Shown: positions 1 to 11,363, numbered from the stretch's first letter. The stretch: DNA of 60,056 bases from Lingula anatina (GCF_001039355.2 NW_019774325.1:390963-451018); one strand, 5' to 3'. The notes: generated by a model not told the origin, from the letters alone. Translations and numbers: made by a program.

Positions 1-456
1 CCCCCCTCCCCCCCCCCCCCCCCCCGGGTTTGGGGGCTTAATCTATTACTTTCTGTTGTGATTATAAAGTATTATAATTTATGTATTATAATCTCTTGTA
101 TAACTTGTATTGGGTTAAGTTTAAAACTGATTTTATAATATGAAAACAACGAATGTAAATGTGTCACAGAGAATGGCTGATCTCCAAAGGATTATCACTA
201 ATAATTCTATTCGCCATTGTTGATTATCACTGAGCGACGAAAGAGATACTCATATCAGTAGATTTTGTGCTTCAAAGATAAAAGGGCATTTTAATCAGTT
301 TTTAAAACAGTGTGTGTATATTATGTACATTTGTACAGACTTTGGAACTGGCAAATAGCCTTGGCCTGTTTATACTGAAGTAGTTTTTGGCACCCTGAGT
401 TTCTAAGGGCACTGAAACTGGCCTCTCTAGCTTCAGCATGAAACGACAATCGGCAT

Positions 457-800
457 GTTCATATCCTTTCCCATACTATAATCCTTTCTTACCATATCCC
501 GGCCTATCCTATATTATCCCACCTTACCCTATCTTATCCTATCCTACCAGGCCTGTAGCAAGCAATTTCAAAAGGGGGGTTCTTTTTCTGAAAAAGTGGA
601 CCTTTTCCCATAAAAACTTCATGTACCTAAATTTTACCCAGAGTGGACCTTTTCCCACCAAAAGGGGGGTTCTTTCGAACCCCCCGAACCCTCCTGGCTA
701 CGGGCCTGCCTACCTTATTCTATCCTATCCTACCCATCCTATATTATCTTACCCTATCCTTTATTATCCTATCCCATCCTATATTATCCTACCCCATCCT
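457..800. repeat. TATCC pentanucleotide repeat, GPCR-A unit
   Basis: A degenerate array of TATCC, TACCC and TATTATCC pentamers. It is split by the element at 548-708. An equivalent array sits at 4263-4427 before GPCR-B. Open frames across it are proline/tyrosine/serine-rich repeat translations, not proteins. Confidence 0.85.
548..708. mobile_element. MITE with CAGGCCYGTAGC ends, copy 1
   Basis: A 161-bp element starting CAGGCCTGTAGC and ending GCTACGGGCCTG, which are inverted complements apart from one base. CCTAC flanks it on both sides, but it sits in a pentamer repeat, so that target duplication is weak evidence. The interior has two motifs of the form GTGGACCTTTTCCCA. Related copies lie at 25186-25364, truncated at 22793-22833, and degenerate and reversed at about 16491-16613. 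It has no coding capacity and is absent from the GPCR-B unit. Confidence 0.75.
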
Positions 801-1029
801 TACCCACCCTTTACAGTCCACCGTGAGGGCGCCACTTGAGGAAACGGCAACTGTCTGTTGATAAATATGATAAATGTAGTAGAGAGATGAGTTTGCTATG
901 TCCCTTGAACCCCAGGGTGGTTTCAGGAGACAAGTTAGTTAATGTTCTGCTTGACTAATTGATATCACTTAAACAGTAACGTGTGCAGAAGACCGTTTAT
1001 TAGCGTCCTTTAACATTAAGTCTTCCGAG

Positions 1030-3048
1030 ATGATGAAGCGCCGCATTTCGATGGCAAAACAATTTGGCATTTCGACGCTACTGCTCCTGTTCTTTTGTCA
1101 AGGATATGCTGAGTGGGTTTTCGATGGTTACTGGGAAAATGTCCAGACGAGCTTTTATGGGTCATTACCAGAGCCTGAAGGGGGTAACTGCAATCTTTCT
1201 GATTATGTGAAGTGTACGCAAATAAGAGCAAACGAATCGGTCACAACTGCAAGGATTCGCACTAATTATTCGGATTATTTCAACGTTAACGGAACTGATT
1301 ACGAACTCGACGCTCAAATATCGGACTATATTCGTTACGTTGGCCGGCCGCTTATCTATTGCATTGGGTTGATTTGCAATACACTTACAATATGTGTTTT
1401 TGCCCGAAAAGAACTTCGCCGTGTAGTGACCTGTCAGTTTTTGATCGCCGTAGCGGTGGCGGACATACTGATATTGATAAATGGTGTTTTTTACTGGATT
1501 GAATACGAGCTCTTAACCCCTGTGATGACGGACAGTGAAGTGATATGTAGAATTACTGTATTCACGGTGTATTGCGGACCTGAAATTAGCGCGATTACTT
1601 TGATTGTCATGAGCATCGAGAGACTTATGAGAATTATCGACCCTGCGGCCCATGACAGGTGGTTTTCTATTAAGAAGACGCGTTTGTATATCGTGATCAT
1701 TGTCCTGGTCATGGTATTCTTGAACATTAACATCTTTTACACCCACATATACTTTGATGAATGCTGTAAGAAGGTTTGTTGGAATATATACCACGATAGC
1801 AGGGAAATACTGGAACTCTACGAAGAAACGCATCAAACCGGTAAGTGTTTAGATTCAAGTGCGTGTTGGTAAACATATTTATTTATTACCCCATTCTAAG
1901 ACGCGCGATAAGATCATTCTAAAATACTGTAAATTCAAGGTAAGATATTGGACAGAGAAATATTTAAAATGAATAAATCTTTAAAAGTTTCAGTTAAAAG
2001 TTGCACCATGTTATGTTCAAAGGTCCCCACATCGCAGTCTGGATTAATTAAAAATCTAATGCTGACGAATTACTAAAAATCTAATGCTTACGGCTTATTA
2101 TAAAAATCTAATGTTGTCTATTGTCTTGCGAAGGAGTATGGCGGGCTGGAGTCTACATTTATATATTTACTCAACAAGTAAGAAGTGAACTGCAATTAGC
2201 GTTCATGAACAAAAGAGAGTCAATTGAACATTAAAGTGACGACATATTATATGTAATATTTGTATAAATGTTTGATGCACCTGTTGATTCTATTCCATAT
2301 CGGCTTTCTAAAGCGTATAACTGCGAAGCTAACGGGACTAGTCAAAATTATACAAATATTCCACGAAATGAGTGTGTCACTGATGTGACTCAAATGTTTC
2401 CATTTTTATGACCTCGATCTCATTTGACGCGTTCCAGGGATGTTGAAGTTCTACGATGTTTACAAGTGGGTGGCATTTGTGATATACTGGGCCTTACCGG
2501 TCTGCAGCCTTCCTGTTATCAACGGTTGGTTAGTGTACGAAATATACTTAGCAAGGAAACGGTCGCGAGGAACTGAACAAGAGAACAGCTTGCCCAGCCA
2601 TTTCTCCGGGTCTAGTGATGATGGTGAATCAGAAGGCGAAGAGGAAAGGAAAAAAGCGGAAAAAGAAGTCACAATAATGTTGATCCTGGTCACGGCATCG
2701 TATTGTATTTTGACAACGGGATTTAATTTTATACAGGTTGGGGTCATTGACGTTTACGGCGCTGAGAGTGAGGCAGATCTAATTAAGAATTCTTACGTTT
2801 TTTCTGTTTTCATTCTTCTTTTCTACTTGAATCATGCATCAAATTTTTTTCTCTACTGTATTAGTGTCCGGCCTTACCGCGAGGAATTAAAATGTATGTT
2901 GAAGCCTTTCTACGAGTGCATCACGAAGCCTTTTCGTACAATAACATGCGGTATCTGTAGACGGAACGATGAAGCTGAAAACGACACAGACGAAACCCCT
3001 ATTCAATTGAGCGAAAGTAGCAGAAGTAACTATGGGGCGTGTGATTAG
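1030..3048 (+). CDS. GPCR-A: class A neuropeptide-type receptor, exons 1030-1840 and 2438-3048
   Basis: Predicted plasma-membrane seven-helix receptor of 473 residues. Exon 1 ends at a GTAAGT donor after the first base of a codon, and exon 2 starts after a CAG acceptor and completes a glycine (phase 1). A hydrophobic signal-like start (residues about 12-26) is followed by an acidic N-terminus with N-glycosylation sites (NLS, NES, NYS, NGT). Helices lie at about 104-126, 133-156, 168-198, 217-238, 281-306, 348-371 and 389-412. Family marks are Cys173 at the top of TM3, cysteines at 245, 246 and 250 in the second extracellular loop, ERL instead of DRY after TM3, and NHASNFFLYC at 402-411 replacing NPxxY. 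The third inner loop is acidic (SSDDGESEGEEE). FMRFamide-receptor-like GPCRs share this pattern, but the ligand is unknown. The first of two adjacent ATGs was chosen; both are conserved in GPCR-B. There is no frameshift. Confidence 0.88.
1841..2437 (+). other. Intron of GPCR-A
   Basis: A 597-base phase 1 intron, GTAAGT to CAG. It is AT-rich with no embedded element. The equivalent intron of GPCR-B is 978 bases, and the difference is nearly the size of the TTAA-flanked element inserted there. Confidence 0.8.
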
Positions 3049-4647
3049 GCGAAATAGTGATCAACTTTTGAAAAATCTGAACAAGTAGTGAATATGAGAT
3101 TTAGGGAATCGTTTAATTTAAGCGGATGTGAATCACGTACGTATTCGAGTCACACCAAAGTACCACCATGTTACATGGACTCAAAACTATGAAAAGCCTT
3201 CCCACAAAAAGCTGTATCACTAAGACTGGGTTCCCATAACCCTACTGTACTAGCAGGATCGATCTAACTCCGAGGGGATTCTAGCTTAATTGCATTCAGT
3301 TTAATTCACCTTCAAGATATCATGGTAGTATGGGACATTGATAATTGTTAAATTACAGAAACTATAATGACGTGAAGANCAAACGCTTTTACCGGTTGTA
3401 GTTCACACCTTCGTCGTCGTCCATGCCAATTTCCCTGACAACGTCAGCGGTACAGAATTACGTCGGGAACCAATTAAAATCTTATAACAAATGTGCAAAA
3501 CGGCTTTTGTTGCTTTAACCATCACCCACGCATGGGAGTTTGTGCTTTTAGTGTATAATTCATTTGAACCAACCTAAGGATAAGTGTCTGACCAAAGAAA
3601 AAATGGGGAGAAAGAAGCTGGTTTGCCGAATGTATTTTTACTGGTATATATTATGGCACCCCTTAAACGTCCTTTTCATACTGTGGGAGAGTTCATTAAT
3701 TAATAATTTGATAACGTGTGCTCCCTAGCTTCAATCATATGCCTCGTTTATTTCCCCCCTCCCCTCCCCCCCCCCCCGGGTTTGGAGGCCTAAGCTATTA
3801 ATGTCTGTTGTAATTATAACGTATTAATTTTTTTGTTTTATTATCTATAATTATATTGTGCCCTCTAACAAATGTGTCTTAAACAAAAATAAAATTTTAT
3901 TGCGTTAAGTTTAAAACTGAACTATAAATGCGAACACAGTGTTGAATGTGATCCATATATCAGTACTGCATGTAAATTTGTCACATAGAATGGCTGATCT
4001 CCAAAAGATTATCACTAATGATTCTATTCGCCATTGTTAAGTATTACTGAGCGAGAAAGAGGTACACATATCAGTAGATTTTGCTCTTCAAAGATAAAAG
4101 GATATTTTTATCAGTTTTTTAAGTAGTGTGTGAATAATGTGTATTAGTACAGACTTTGACACCGCCAAATGTTTATACTGAAGTAGTTTTTGGGACCCCG
4201 AGTTTCTAAGGGAATTGAAAACTCGCCTCTCTACCTTCAGCGTGAAAGTATAAACGGCAAGGTCCTATCCCATCCCATTATTCTTTCCTGCCCTATCCCA
4301 TCCTATCCTACCCTATCTTATCCTATTCTATCCTTTCCTATATTATCCCATCCCACCCCTTCCCATCCCATTCTATCCTATCCCATTCCATCCTACAACA
4401 TCCCATCCTATCCAGTCTTATCCCGTAGTCCGGTCCTCCGTAAGCTTGAGGAAACGTCAAATACCCGTTGAAAAAACTAATCAATGTAGTAGAGAGATTA
4501 GTTTGCTAATCCCTTGAACCCCAGGGTGGTTTCAGGAGACAAGTTAGTTAATGTTCTGCCTGACTACTTATTTGATATCATTTTATTGGTGACGTGTGAG
4601 GAAGACAGTTTGTTGTCAAAGCGTCCTTTAATATTAAGTCTTCCGAG
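3049..4647. other. Spacer between GPCR-A and GPCR-B
   Basis: No gene is visible. Bases 3223-3310 hold one arm of a dispersed repeat (GACTGGGTTCCCA ... GATCGATCTAACTCC) also seen near 38755, 44909 and 50745. A single N lies at 3379. The poly-C tract at 3754-3778 opens the second duplication unit. A TATCC array spans 4263-4427. The final 150 bases match the leader of GPCR-A. Confidence 0.65.
4263..4427. repeat. TATCC pentanucleotide repeat, GPCR-B unit
   Basis: Degenerate TATCC/CATCC pentamers in the same position relative to the GPCR start codon as the array at 457-800, but without the inserted element. It represents the empty site. Confidence 0.8.
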
Positions 4648-7056
4648 ATGATGAAGCGCCGCATTTCGATGGCAAAACAATTTGGCATTTCAACGATACT
4701 GCTCCTGTTCTTTTGTGAAGGATACGCTGAATCGGTTTTCGAGCGTTACTGGGAAAATATCCAAACGACCTTTTATGGGTCGTTACCAGAGCCAGAATGG
4801 GGTAACTGCACACCTTCCGATTATCTGTTGTGTACACAAATAAGAACAAACGAATCGGCCACAACTGCAATGATTCGCACTCATTATTTCAACGGAACTA
4901 ATTACGATCACGCTGCTCAAATATCGGACTATATCCGTTACGTAGGGCGACCGCTTATATATTGCATTGGGTTGATTTGTAATACACTTACAATATGTGT
5001 TTCTGCCCGAAAAGAACTTCGGCGTGTAGCGACTTGTCAGTTTCTGATCGCCGTAGCGGTGGCGGACATACTGATATTGATAAATGGTATTTTTTACTGG
5101 ATTGAATACGAGCTCTTAATCCGTGTGATGACGGACAGTGAAGTGATATGTAAAATAACTGTATTCACGGTGTATTGCGGACCTCAAATCAGCGCGATTA
5201 CTTTGATTGTCATGAGCATCGAGAGACTTGTGAGAGTCATTGACGCCCCAGCTCACGACAGGTGGTTTTCAATTAAGAAGACGCGTTTGTATATCGTGAT
5301 TATTGTCCTGGTCATGGTATTCTTGAATATTGTTATATTCTTCTCAAACATATACTTTGAGGAATGCTGTAAGAAGGTTTGCTGGAATATATACCACGAT
5401 AGCAGGGAAATACTGGAACTCCACGATGAAAGGTGCAATAACTGTACTACTGGCTGTGATGACTGTGGTAAGTACTTAGCTTCGAGTGCATATTGGCAGG
5501 TTTATGTTTACAGTAGATGCAATCTAGCAAAAGATAAACAGAGACGAATTATATACAATATACGATATAAATCTTGAATTCTTCATGAATCTTAATTACA
5601 TAAATGCAATAGCATCTTTACTTTATCAATTTATTCAATAATCTGGAGACTAACTCGCTTTCTCTATACCGTATCCACCACACGGTCCACACCCCGTTTC
5701 TTCAAAGCAAATACATTAAAGGAATAACAACTGTCCGTATGAGCTTCATATTTCATAATAAATGCATTTTAAACAAATCTAAGAAATATGATAAACTCCA
5801 TTTTACCAGCCAAACAGCAGTTACCACAATTATTCTGGAATCTGTGCTTGCCAACAGAACACGTGGACCTTCGTAGATAGCAATACAGGGTACCTTCTTA
5901 ATAATTTCTTAAGAGGTTAGTACAAAAAAGAAAGTTTTAAGAAAAAAATCCATCTACTAATTAAGGATGTCGGAATGGATTCATTTTCCATAGGTAAGTA
6001 GGGGAAATTGTCATTTACCCCAGGACAATCCGTTTTTTTTTTTTTTTTTCAAAACGAAAACGAACAGTTGTTATCCCTTTAAAATCACCCCCTCCTCCGT
6101 CTCGAAATTAAGCAGAACCATTGACCATTGAAACAGCGATAAAAATGGCCAAATTGGAAATATGAAATTGTATTACGGTAGAGTAATTATCGGGAAATAT
6201 GTCCTTGTAAAATTACATATTCCACCAAAAAATAGTGGATATTTCAGTCACAAATTACGATATTAGTATAACTGTTTTATGTCACTTTAAATGCTATTGA
6301 TTCTTTTCCATTTCGGAGGGTGGCCCTCTATAGTAAATGTAAGCTTCTACAGCGAAAAAATGCTGGGAAAAATGAGCAAATATTGTACAAAGTGAGTGCG
6401 TGGCTGACCTTGTTATGACCTCGATTTAAATTTCAGGCTTACCAGGGATGTTGGAGTTCTACAAGGTCTACAAGTGGGTGGCATTTGTGATATACTGGGC
6501 CTTGCCGTTCTGCTGTCTTCCTGTTATCAACGGCTGGTTACTGTACGAGGTATACTTAGCAAGGAAAAGATCACAAAGAATTGAAGAAGAGAAAAGCTTG
6601 CCCATCCATTTCTCCGGATCTAGTGATGATGGTGACTCCGAAGGCGAAGAGGAAAGGGAAAAGGCGGAAAAAGAAGTCACCATAATGTTGGTCCTAGTCA
6701 CGGCATCGTATTGTATTTTGACAACGGGATTTAATTTTATACAGGCTGGAGTTATTGACGTTTACGGCGCTCAGAGTGAGGCAGATCTAATTAAGAATTC
6801 TTACGTGTTTTCTGTTTTCATTCTTCTTTTTTACTTGAATCATGCATCAAATTTTTTTCTCTACTGTATTAGTGTCCGGCCTTACCGCGAGGAATTAAAA
6901 TGTATGTTGAAGCCTTTCTACGAGTGCATCAGGAAGCCATTTCGTAAAATTTCATGCGGCGTCTGTAGACGGAGGGATGAAGGTGAAAACGACACAGACG
7001 AAACCCCTATTCAAATGAGCGAAAGTAGCAGAAGTTCTTATGGGGCGTGTGATTAG
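4648..7056 (+). CDS. GPCR-B: tandem paralogue of GPCR-A, exons 4648-5467 and 6446-7056
   Basis: A 476-residue class A receptor with the same layout and the same phase 1 intron as GPCR-A, differing by scattered substitutions. The signal-like start, TM1-TM7, the ERL motif after TM3 and the NHASNFFLYC motif in TM7 are retained, so it looks functional. Exon 1 ends GACTGTG before GTAAGT; exon 2 starts after ACCAG. Two differences stand out. The N-terminal ectodomain is shorter just before TM1. The end of exon 1, in the second extracellular loop, reads RCNNCTTGCDDC, adding four cysteines and a possible glycosylation site, where GPCR-A has THQT. The C-terminal tail, with its NDTDETPIQ segment, is conserved. 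Substrate-level function cannot be read from sequence; a peptide ligand is inference from family resemblance. Confidence 0.88.
5716..6082. mobile_element. TTAA-flanked MITE in the GPCR-B intron
   Basis: The ends are TTAAAGGAATAACAACTG and CAGTTGTTATCCCTTTAA, inverted complements with one mismatch, both bounded by TTAA. Length is 367 bases including both TTAA sites. Related copies are at 9102-9394 and 17505-17840. There is no coding capacity. TTAA target duplication is characteristic of piggyBac transposases, but the terminal AGGG differs from the usual CCC start, so the superfamily is tentative. The intron of GPCR-A has no such insertion. Confidence 0.8.
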
Positions 7057-8277
7057 GCGAAATAGTGATAAACTGTTGGTAAATCTAAATAAATAGTAAC
7101 TATGACGATAGGTGATAAAATCGTTTCATTTAATAATAATAATAATAATAATAATAATAGTAATAATAATATTTATTTATTTATTTCTTAAAACTGCACT
7201 ACTAAATTATCAGAATAACAAGTAATTATATAAATAATAAAATATGAAGTGAATAAAACAAATTTTAATTTAAAGATTTACAAATTTAAAAATTAATTAA
7301 TGCTGGTTATAATAGCAATAGTCTAAATAATAAAACTTATTTAAATTAATTGAAGTGCTGTGCAAATAGGAATGTTTTTGTCTATTATTTTTTATTTGAG
7401 CTCATTTGAATCACTCACGTATTACTCACGACCAAGTAACACCAGGTTTCATCGATTTAAAACTATGTAAATCCTAGTCACAAAAAGATGTATAAGTAAT
7501 ATGCGAACTGTTTGTATCTTGATATTCGGGCCACGAAGATTAATTACTCATTGGAAAGACACTCGGACTTTGTACTTTAAATACAGTAGAGCGCGTGACT
7601 CTAACAGACAAATTGATGTTTAACTTGGTTAATGACGTACATGTACGCATAGCATGAATAAACCATTCTGTCACCTAATTTCAGTTTTTTTTTCTGTTAT
7701 TTTTCTCATTTATATATCAATCTATCATTCTGCGTATTCTAAATAAATATAACCGGTTTGAAAAGTAAAAATACTGTGCTTTCTTTTTTTCTGATGCTAA
7801 GCATAACGAATCTTCTCCGTTTGGTCCCGCCCACCGTTGCTAACGGAGGGGTGGAGATAGTGTCACGTGACGTTGTAAATTTCAGACACGAGCCAAGATA
7901 AAAGATGTATATATTTTATAGATATTCACCGAATAAAATATCATGATTATCAGTTTAATCGTTATAATTTTTAATCACGTCCGTGCCTGTCGGCCCTTTG
8001 AGTAAATGGAAACCCGGAGTAATGTAGTCAGCAAAACGAGTGATTCTCAGCAGGATTAATATCCTCCATGGAAATACCGGTATGTGTAACAGTAACGAAC
8101 CCCGGCCCTCACTTGATTTTAAAACCATGTAGCTAACGGGACAGAACGCAAACAGAGGTCACTGCTGAATTTTTAAAACTTTCTTATCGATGAAAATTGT
8201 GGATACTATCGAAAAGGAAAAAGAAGACGTTGACCAAGGGTAATAACTACTGCACATTTTCTCAGGACCAGAGAAAT
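7057..8277. other. GPCR-B 3' flank and intergenic DNA
   Basis: Homology to the 3' flank of GPCR-A continues in patches to about 7480, interrupted by AT-rich insertions and a TAA microsatellite. At 7826-7871 there is a compact cluster: a GC box CCCGCCC, the palindrome CCGTTGCTAACGG (7834-7846) and the palindromic E-box GTCACGTGAC (7862-7871). These look like promoter motifs, but no transcript is visible beside them. Confidence 0.5.
7130..7171. repeat. TAA trinucleotide microsatellite
   Basis: About a dozen TAA units with one TAG interruption, followed by TTTA repeats. It lies just after the GPCR-B stop region. Confidence 0.9.
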
Positions 8278-8438
8278 GACATCTTTGAACATATTGCCGA
8301 AGCTTCCCGCCTTGCCCAAAACAACAAGAGTTCTACCATCACCAGCCGTTTTCCACCACCACCAGAGAGGTCCTGACTGCTGTCCGTCAGCTTGCTAAGC
8401 ACGCTTTCAGTGAGGACACAAAGTTTATCTCTAAGTAT
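8278..8438 (+). pseudogene. Histone H2B relic
   Basis: From 8278 the translation reads DIFEHIAEASRLAQNNKSST followed by ITSR, matching the H2B histone-fold segment that normally contains DIFERIA.EASRL and KRSTITSRE. A frameshift follows at the proline-like CCACCACCACC run near 8345-8360. In a second frame the sequence resumes as EVLTAVRQLAKHAFSEDTKF and then ISKY, matching the H2B C-terminal helix. The LLLPGE part is deleted between VR and LAKHA. There is no start codon, no N-terminal tail and no intact frame. It is a fragmentary pseudogene. Whether it came by retroposition or from a broken histone cluster cannot be told, as no poly-A tail is obvious. Confidence 0.75.
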
Positions 8439-9101
8439 AGGCCTTAAAACAGATCTTTTAGGACTAAAACCCATATTAACCACCCAAACCCACAAAATAG
8501 GCAGCACTGCCAGAGCGGACGAATGTTAGTGCTAGGTATCGCTTTGTTAGTGCTAAATTATGGTGTTTGGATAATTCTGTGGGTGGTGTTAGTTAACGCA
8601 TAATCCGTTAATAAGGTCTGAAGTACGCCAGCTCCAAGTAAATCAACATTATCGATATACAGAAACGGTCCTTTTCATGACCAACCCTATCTTTCCAGAA
8701 ATGTTTGCGGTCTGACCGTATATACACTGTATAAATGAGCCCCTAAGAACCCATAGTTTCTCATAGGTTTGTTTTACGTTTCATTTTAATGAAAATCATA
8801 AATCAACCGAACTGGGAATGAATGAAGACACTGGCTGCTCTCCATAAATGTTATCTGCTTCTTCCATCTCCAATCCCAAAACCACAGAAAGTAAGCAGAA
8901 AATGCCTGTGCAAACATCCTTTTTACTGGAAAACAAGGTACCAAACCTCTCTAGTATTTCTTTACGTTTACTACTATATTCTAAATAAAGATTAAATGAG
9001 CTTGTCAAGTCGCAGAATTTTTCTGACCCTGGATAAGTCTTCAGGGGTATATTTTCCAAATTTCAGCGACATTTGGTCAAAATATAAACCCTTAAAATAT
9101 C
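8439..9101. other. Intergenic, no gene seen
   Basis: AT-rich sequence without recognisable coding segments. Short open frames on either strand have no family resemblance. Confidence 0.5.
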
Positions 9102-9394
9102 TTAAAGGGATAATAACTCTTCGTATGCGATCTATATTTCACAATAAAAATAGATTATGTACATGTTTTACCAAAAAACGGCAGTTATAGCTATTATTCT
9201 GATATCTGAGCTTGTCATTAGACCACGTGACCTCCATTGATGGCTATACTCTGTTAAAATCTCTTAAGAAAAAAACCAGGGACTAACTTTGAATGTAAAA
9301 ATGGATTCATTAACCATTGGTAAGTATGGGAAAATTGTTGTTACTCCAGAAAAATTCATTTTTTGGCCGAAACGAAGAGTTATTATCCCTTTAA
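9102..9394. mobile_element. TTAA-flanked MITE, copy 2
   Basis: A 293-base element starting TTAAAGGGATAATAACTCTT and ending with its inverted complement AAGAGTTATTATCCCTTTAA. The inverted repeat is at least 22 bases and is perfect. Interior similarity to the copy at 17505-17840, in reverse orientation, includes a GGTAAGTATGGGAAAATTGT segment. A 110-codon open frame starts inside it and runs past its end, and shows no protein features. Confidence 0.85.
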
Positions 9395-9753
9395 CCTCAG
9401 TTCCAGTTGTTGTCGAAAAAAATAAGAAAAAATTCGGGCAAAGGGAATGTCCAATTCCATATCCCAAAGCATCCATATTGTACAACATGGAGCACATCAA
9501 ACTCATTGTGATCTTATTTCTCAACCGTCACATTGAGGATTTACTGTTAAAAGTTCTGCTAAAAATCAATGCATATAAAACATGTAAAATCTACGGCAAA
9601 ACACACACGACAATTAAGTGACATCCATTTTGTTTTGAGAGCATTCATGTAAACAAGCTCAAGGATCTTATTTATAAAGCTTTTGACACACTTATTCAAG
9701 TACTTCTCAATGATTTTGAATGCAAATTAGTGCATTATTATACAGCAGTTGTA

Positions 9754-10050
9754 CAGGGGTGGAACCAGGAATATTTGAAGGGGGGGGGGTTCAGATGTGA
9801 AGCCGCCCTGTCGCCCCCCCCCCCCCCTCGTTGGCGAGGGGTTTGGGGCCCGCTGAAAGGTCCCAAAAAGTTTTGGCATTTTAGAGGGCGAACGAAGCCA
9901 TTTGGCGCGGTTTTGAAAGTTCTATAAATCAGCTAGTCCAAATTATAATTCCATAAATAAGTGGGGAAAATTAGTGTGATTTTTTCAGAGACTGAAGGGG
10001 GGGGGGGTCAGGACCCACCTGACTCCGTCCCCCCTCTAGATCCGCCACTG
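9754..10050. mobile_element. hAT-like MITE, copy 1
   Basis: Starts CAGGGGTGGAACCAGGA and ends GATCCGCCACTG, matching the CAGKGGCGGATC ends of the nested pair near 30.3 kb. GTTGTA occurs immediately on both sides, a likely part of a target duplication. The interior has poly-G and poly-C runs and a stretch similar to the other copies (GGCGAACGAAGCCATTTGGC). There is no transposase. Confidence 0.75.
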
Positions 10051-11119
10051 GTTGTACCTGCACCAGGCTGAATAAGTGGCCTGCAAGAGGCAAGAGCTTC
10101 TAAGCGCTCTTTTTTGTTCATGCAGTGCAAAGTTTTGTACTTGGGTTTTGTTGGAATCACTACAAAAGGTACCTTTACCAATAACGTATATACTTGGAAA
10201 ACACTGTAATTTTTTTTTTTTTGATAAAAATCAGTATAGTTATCTACATACATCTATACTATTCCATACATAAACGGCCTTTTNTTTTTTTTTTGCTCCC
10301 CCCCCCCCCCTCCATTTTTAATGTGTGGTTACTAGAGAATGGGGTGATTCCTATTACTATTAGCAATGCTAACGACGGCTACTGCTGAGCATCTGCCGGT
10401 GGATTAGATTTCACTGCAGCAAGGATGTGTCGACACAGAGTTAGTACTATGAGTTCAAATCCAACTTCAGCTATAAATCAGGATTTTGTGGAATACAAAA
10501 CTGGTGTTTAAATGATTATCCTAATTAAGTAACATCACAAAGTGAAAATGTGACTCAGACATTTCATGGCTGTTTCGGGAGAATTAAGGTCCGCTTCCTC
10601 AGCTGGCTCAAGTGATGATGGTATTAACCAGGACATCCGGTTTTGAACGTCCTAGATTCAAAAGAGGAAGTCTAAGAGTAAAAGCAATTATTATATAAAA
10701 ACCCCGCGGTTTGAAAGGTTCGGTATATGCCGCATTTCTGTTACAATGGCACTAAATTATCACTTCTATATCTCCACAAACGTGGATCTGATTTACGAAA
10801 TATTGCATGCAGCTTCTAAAATCTTTCATAGGGACCTTAAACACACTTTATTTCAATAGGATGTGTTCACCCCACTTTACTACTTTTGCCTGACTCTCTC
10901 GTGGACATGCAAATAAATGCATATAAAAATGGCACAAACTTAAGAATTGTCGGACTGTATTAGACAACATATTTTGTCAATTTCGACTAAATATTTTCAT
11001 CTTATTGCAAAGAAATTCAAATTTGGCCGACTTCTTAATCTACATGTAGGTTCTATTTATTTCAACCATCTGAATGGACGACAGCGCGGACGGCAATGTA
11101 ACAAAGAAAAAAGAATGCA
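10051..11119. other. Intergenic, homopolymer runs, single N
   Basis: No gene seen. Poly-T at 10210-10222 and poly-T then poly-C at 10280-10311 surround a single N at 10284, which may be an uncalled base or a contig join. Confidence 0.5.
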
Positions 11120-11363
11120 CAGGGGCGGATCCAGGATTATTTGAAGGGGGTCCGCGGATGCTATGCCGACCCCCCCAACTTTGCGTGGGTTTCGGGGTCT
11201 GCTTAAGGGCCCTGGATTTTTTTGGTATTATAGAGATCGTATGGTGCCATTGGTTTTGAACTATGATTCAGCTAGTCAAAATTTAAATTTCAAAAGGGTA
11301 CCAGAAATCGAAAGGGGGGTGGGGTGATCAGAATCCCCCTGCCCCCCTATACATCCGCCACTG
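11120..11363. mobile_element. hAT-like MITE, copy 2
   Basis: A 244-base element with CAGGGGCGGATCCAGGATTA at the left and ATCCGCCACTG at the right. It is internally similar to the copy at 9754-10050. The flanks AATGCA and AATACA resemble each other imperfectly. Confidence 0.75.

Larger units (their letters stand above)
1..1029. other. Upstream region of GPCR-A: poly-C start, TATCC repeat, MITE
   Basis: The window opens with a poly-C tract (1-25) followed by CGGGTTTGG. The same boundary recurs at about 3754-3782, marking the start of each GPCR duplication unit. Bases 26-450 hold no gene. Bases 457-800 are a degenerate TATCC/CCTATC pentamer repeat interrupted by a short inverted-repeat element. 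The last 150 bases before the ATG are closely similar to those before GPCR-B, as expected for a shared promoter and 5' leader. Confidence 0.7.

Noticed and set aside
438-861. Open frames of 72-133 codons over the TATCC region
   Set aside because: They are translations of a pentanucleotide repeat plus an inserted MITE, with no conserved protein features.
9289-9621. A 110-codon frame beginning in a MITE
   Set aside because: It starts inside the TTAA element and runs into unique DNA; the composition is lysine/isoleucine-rich with no domain.
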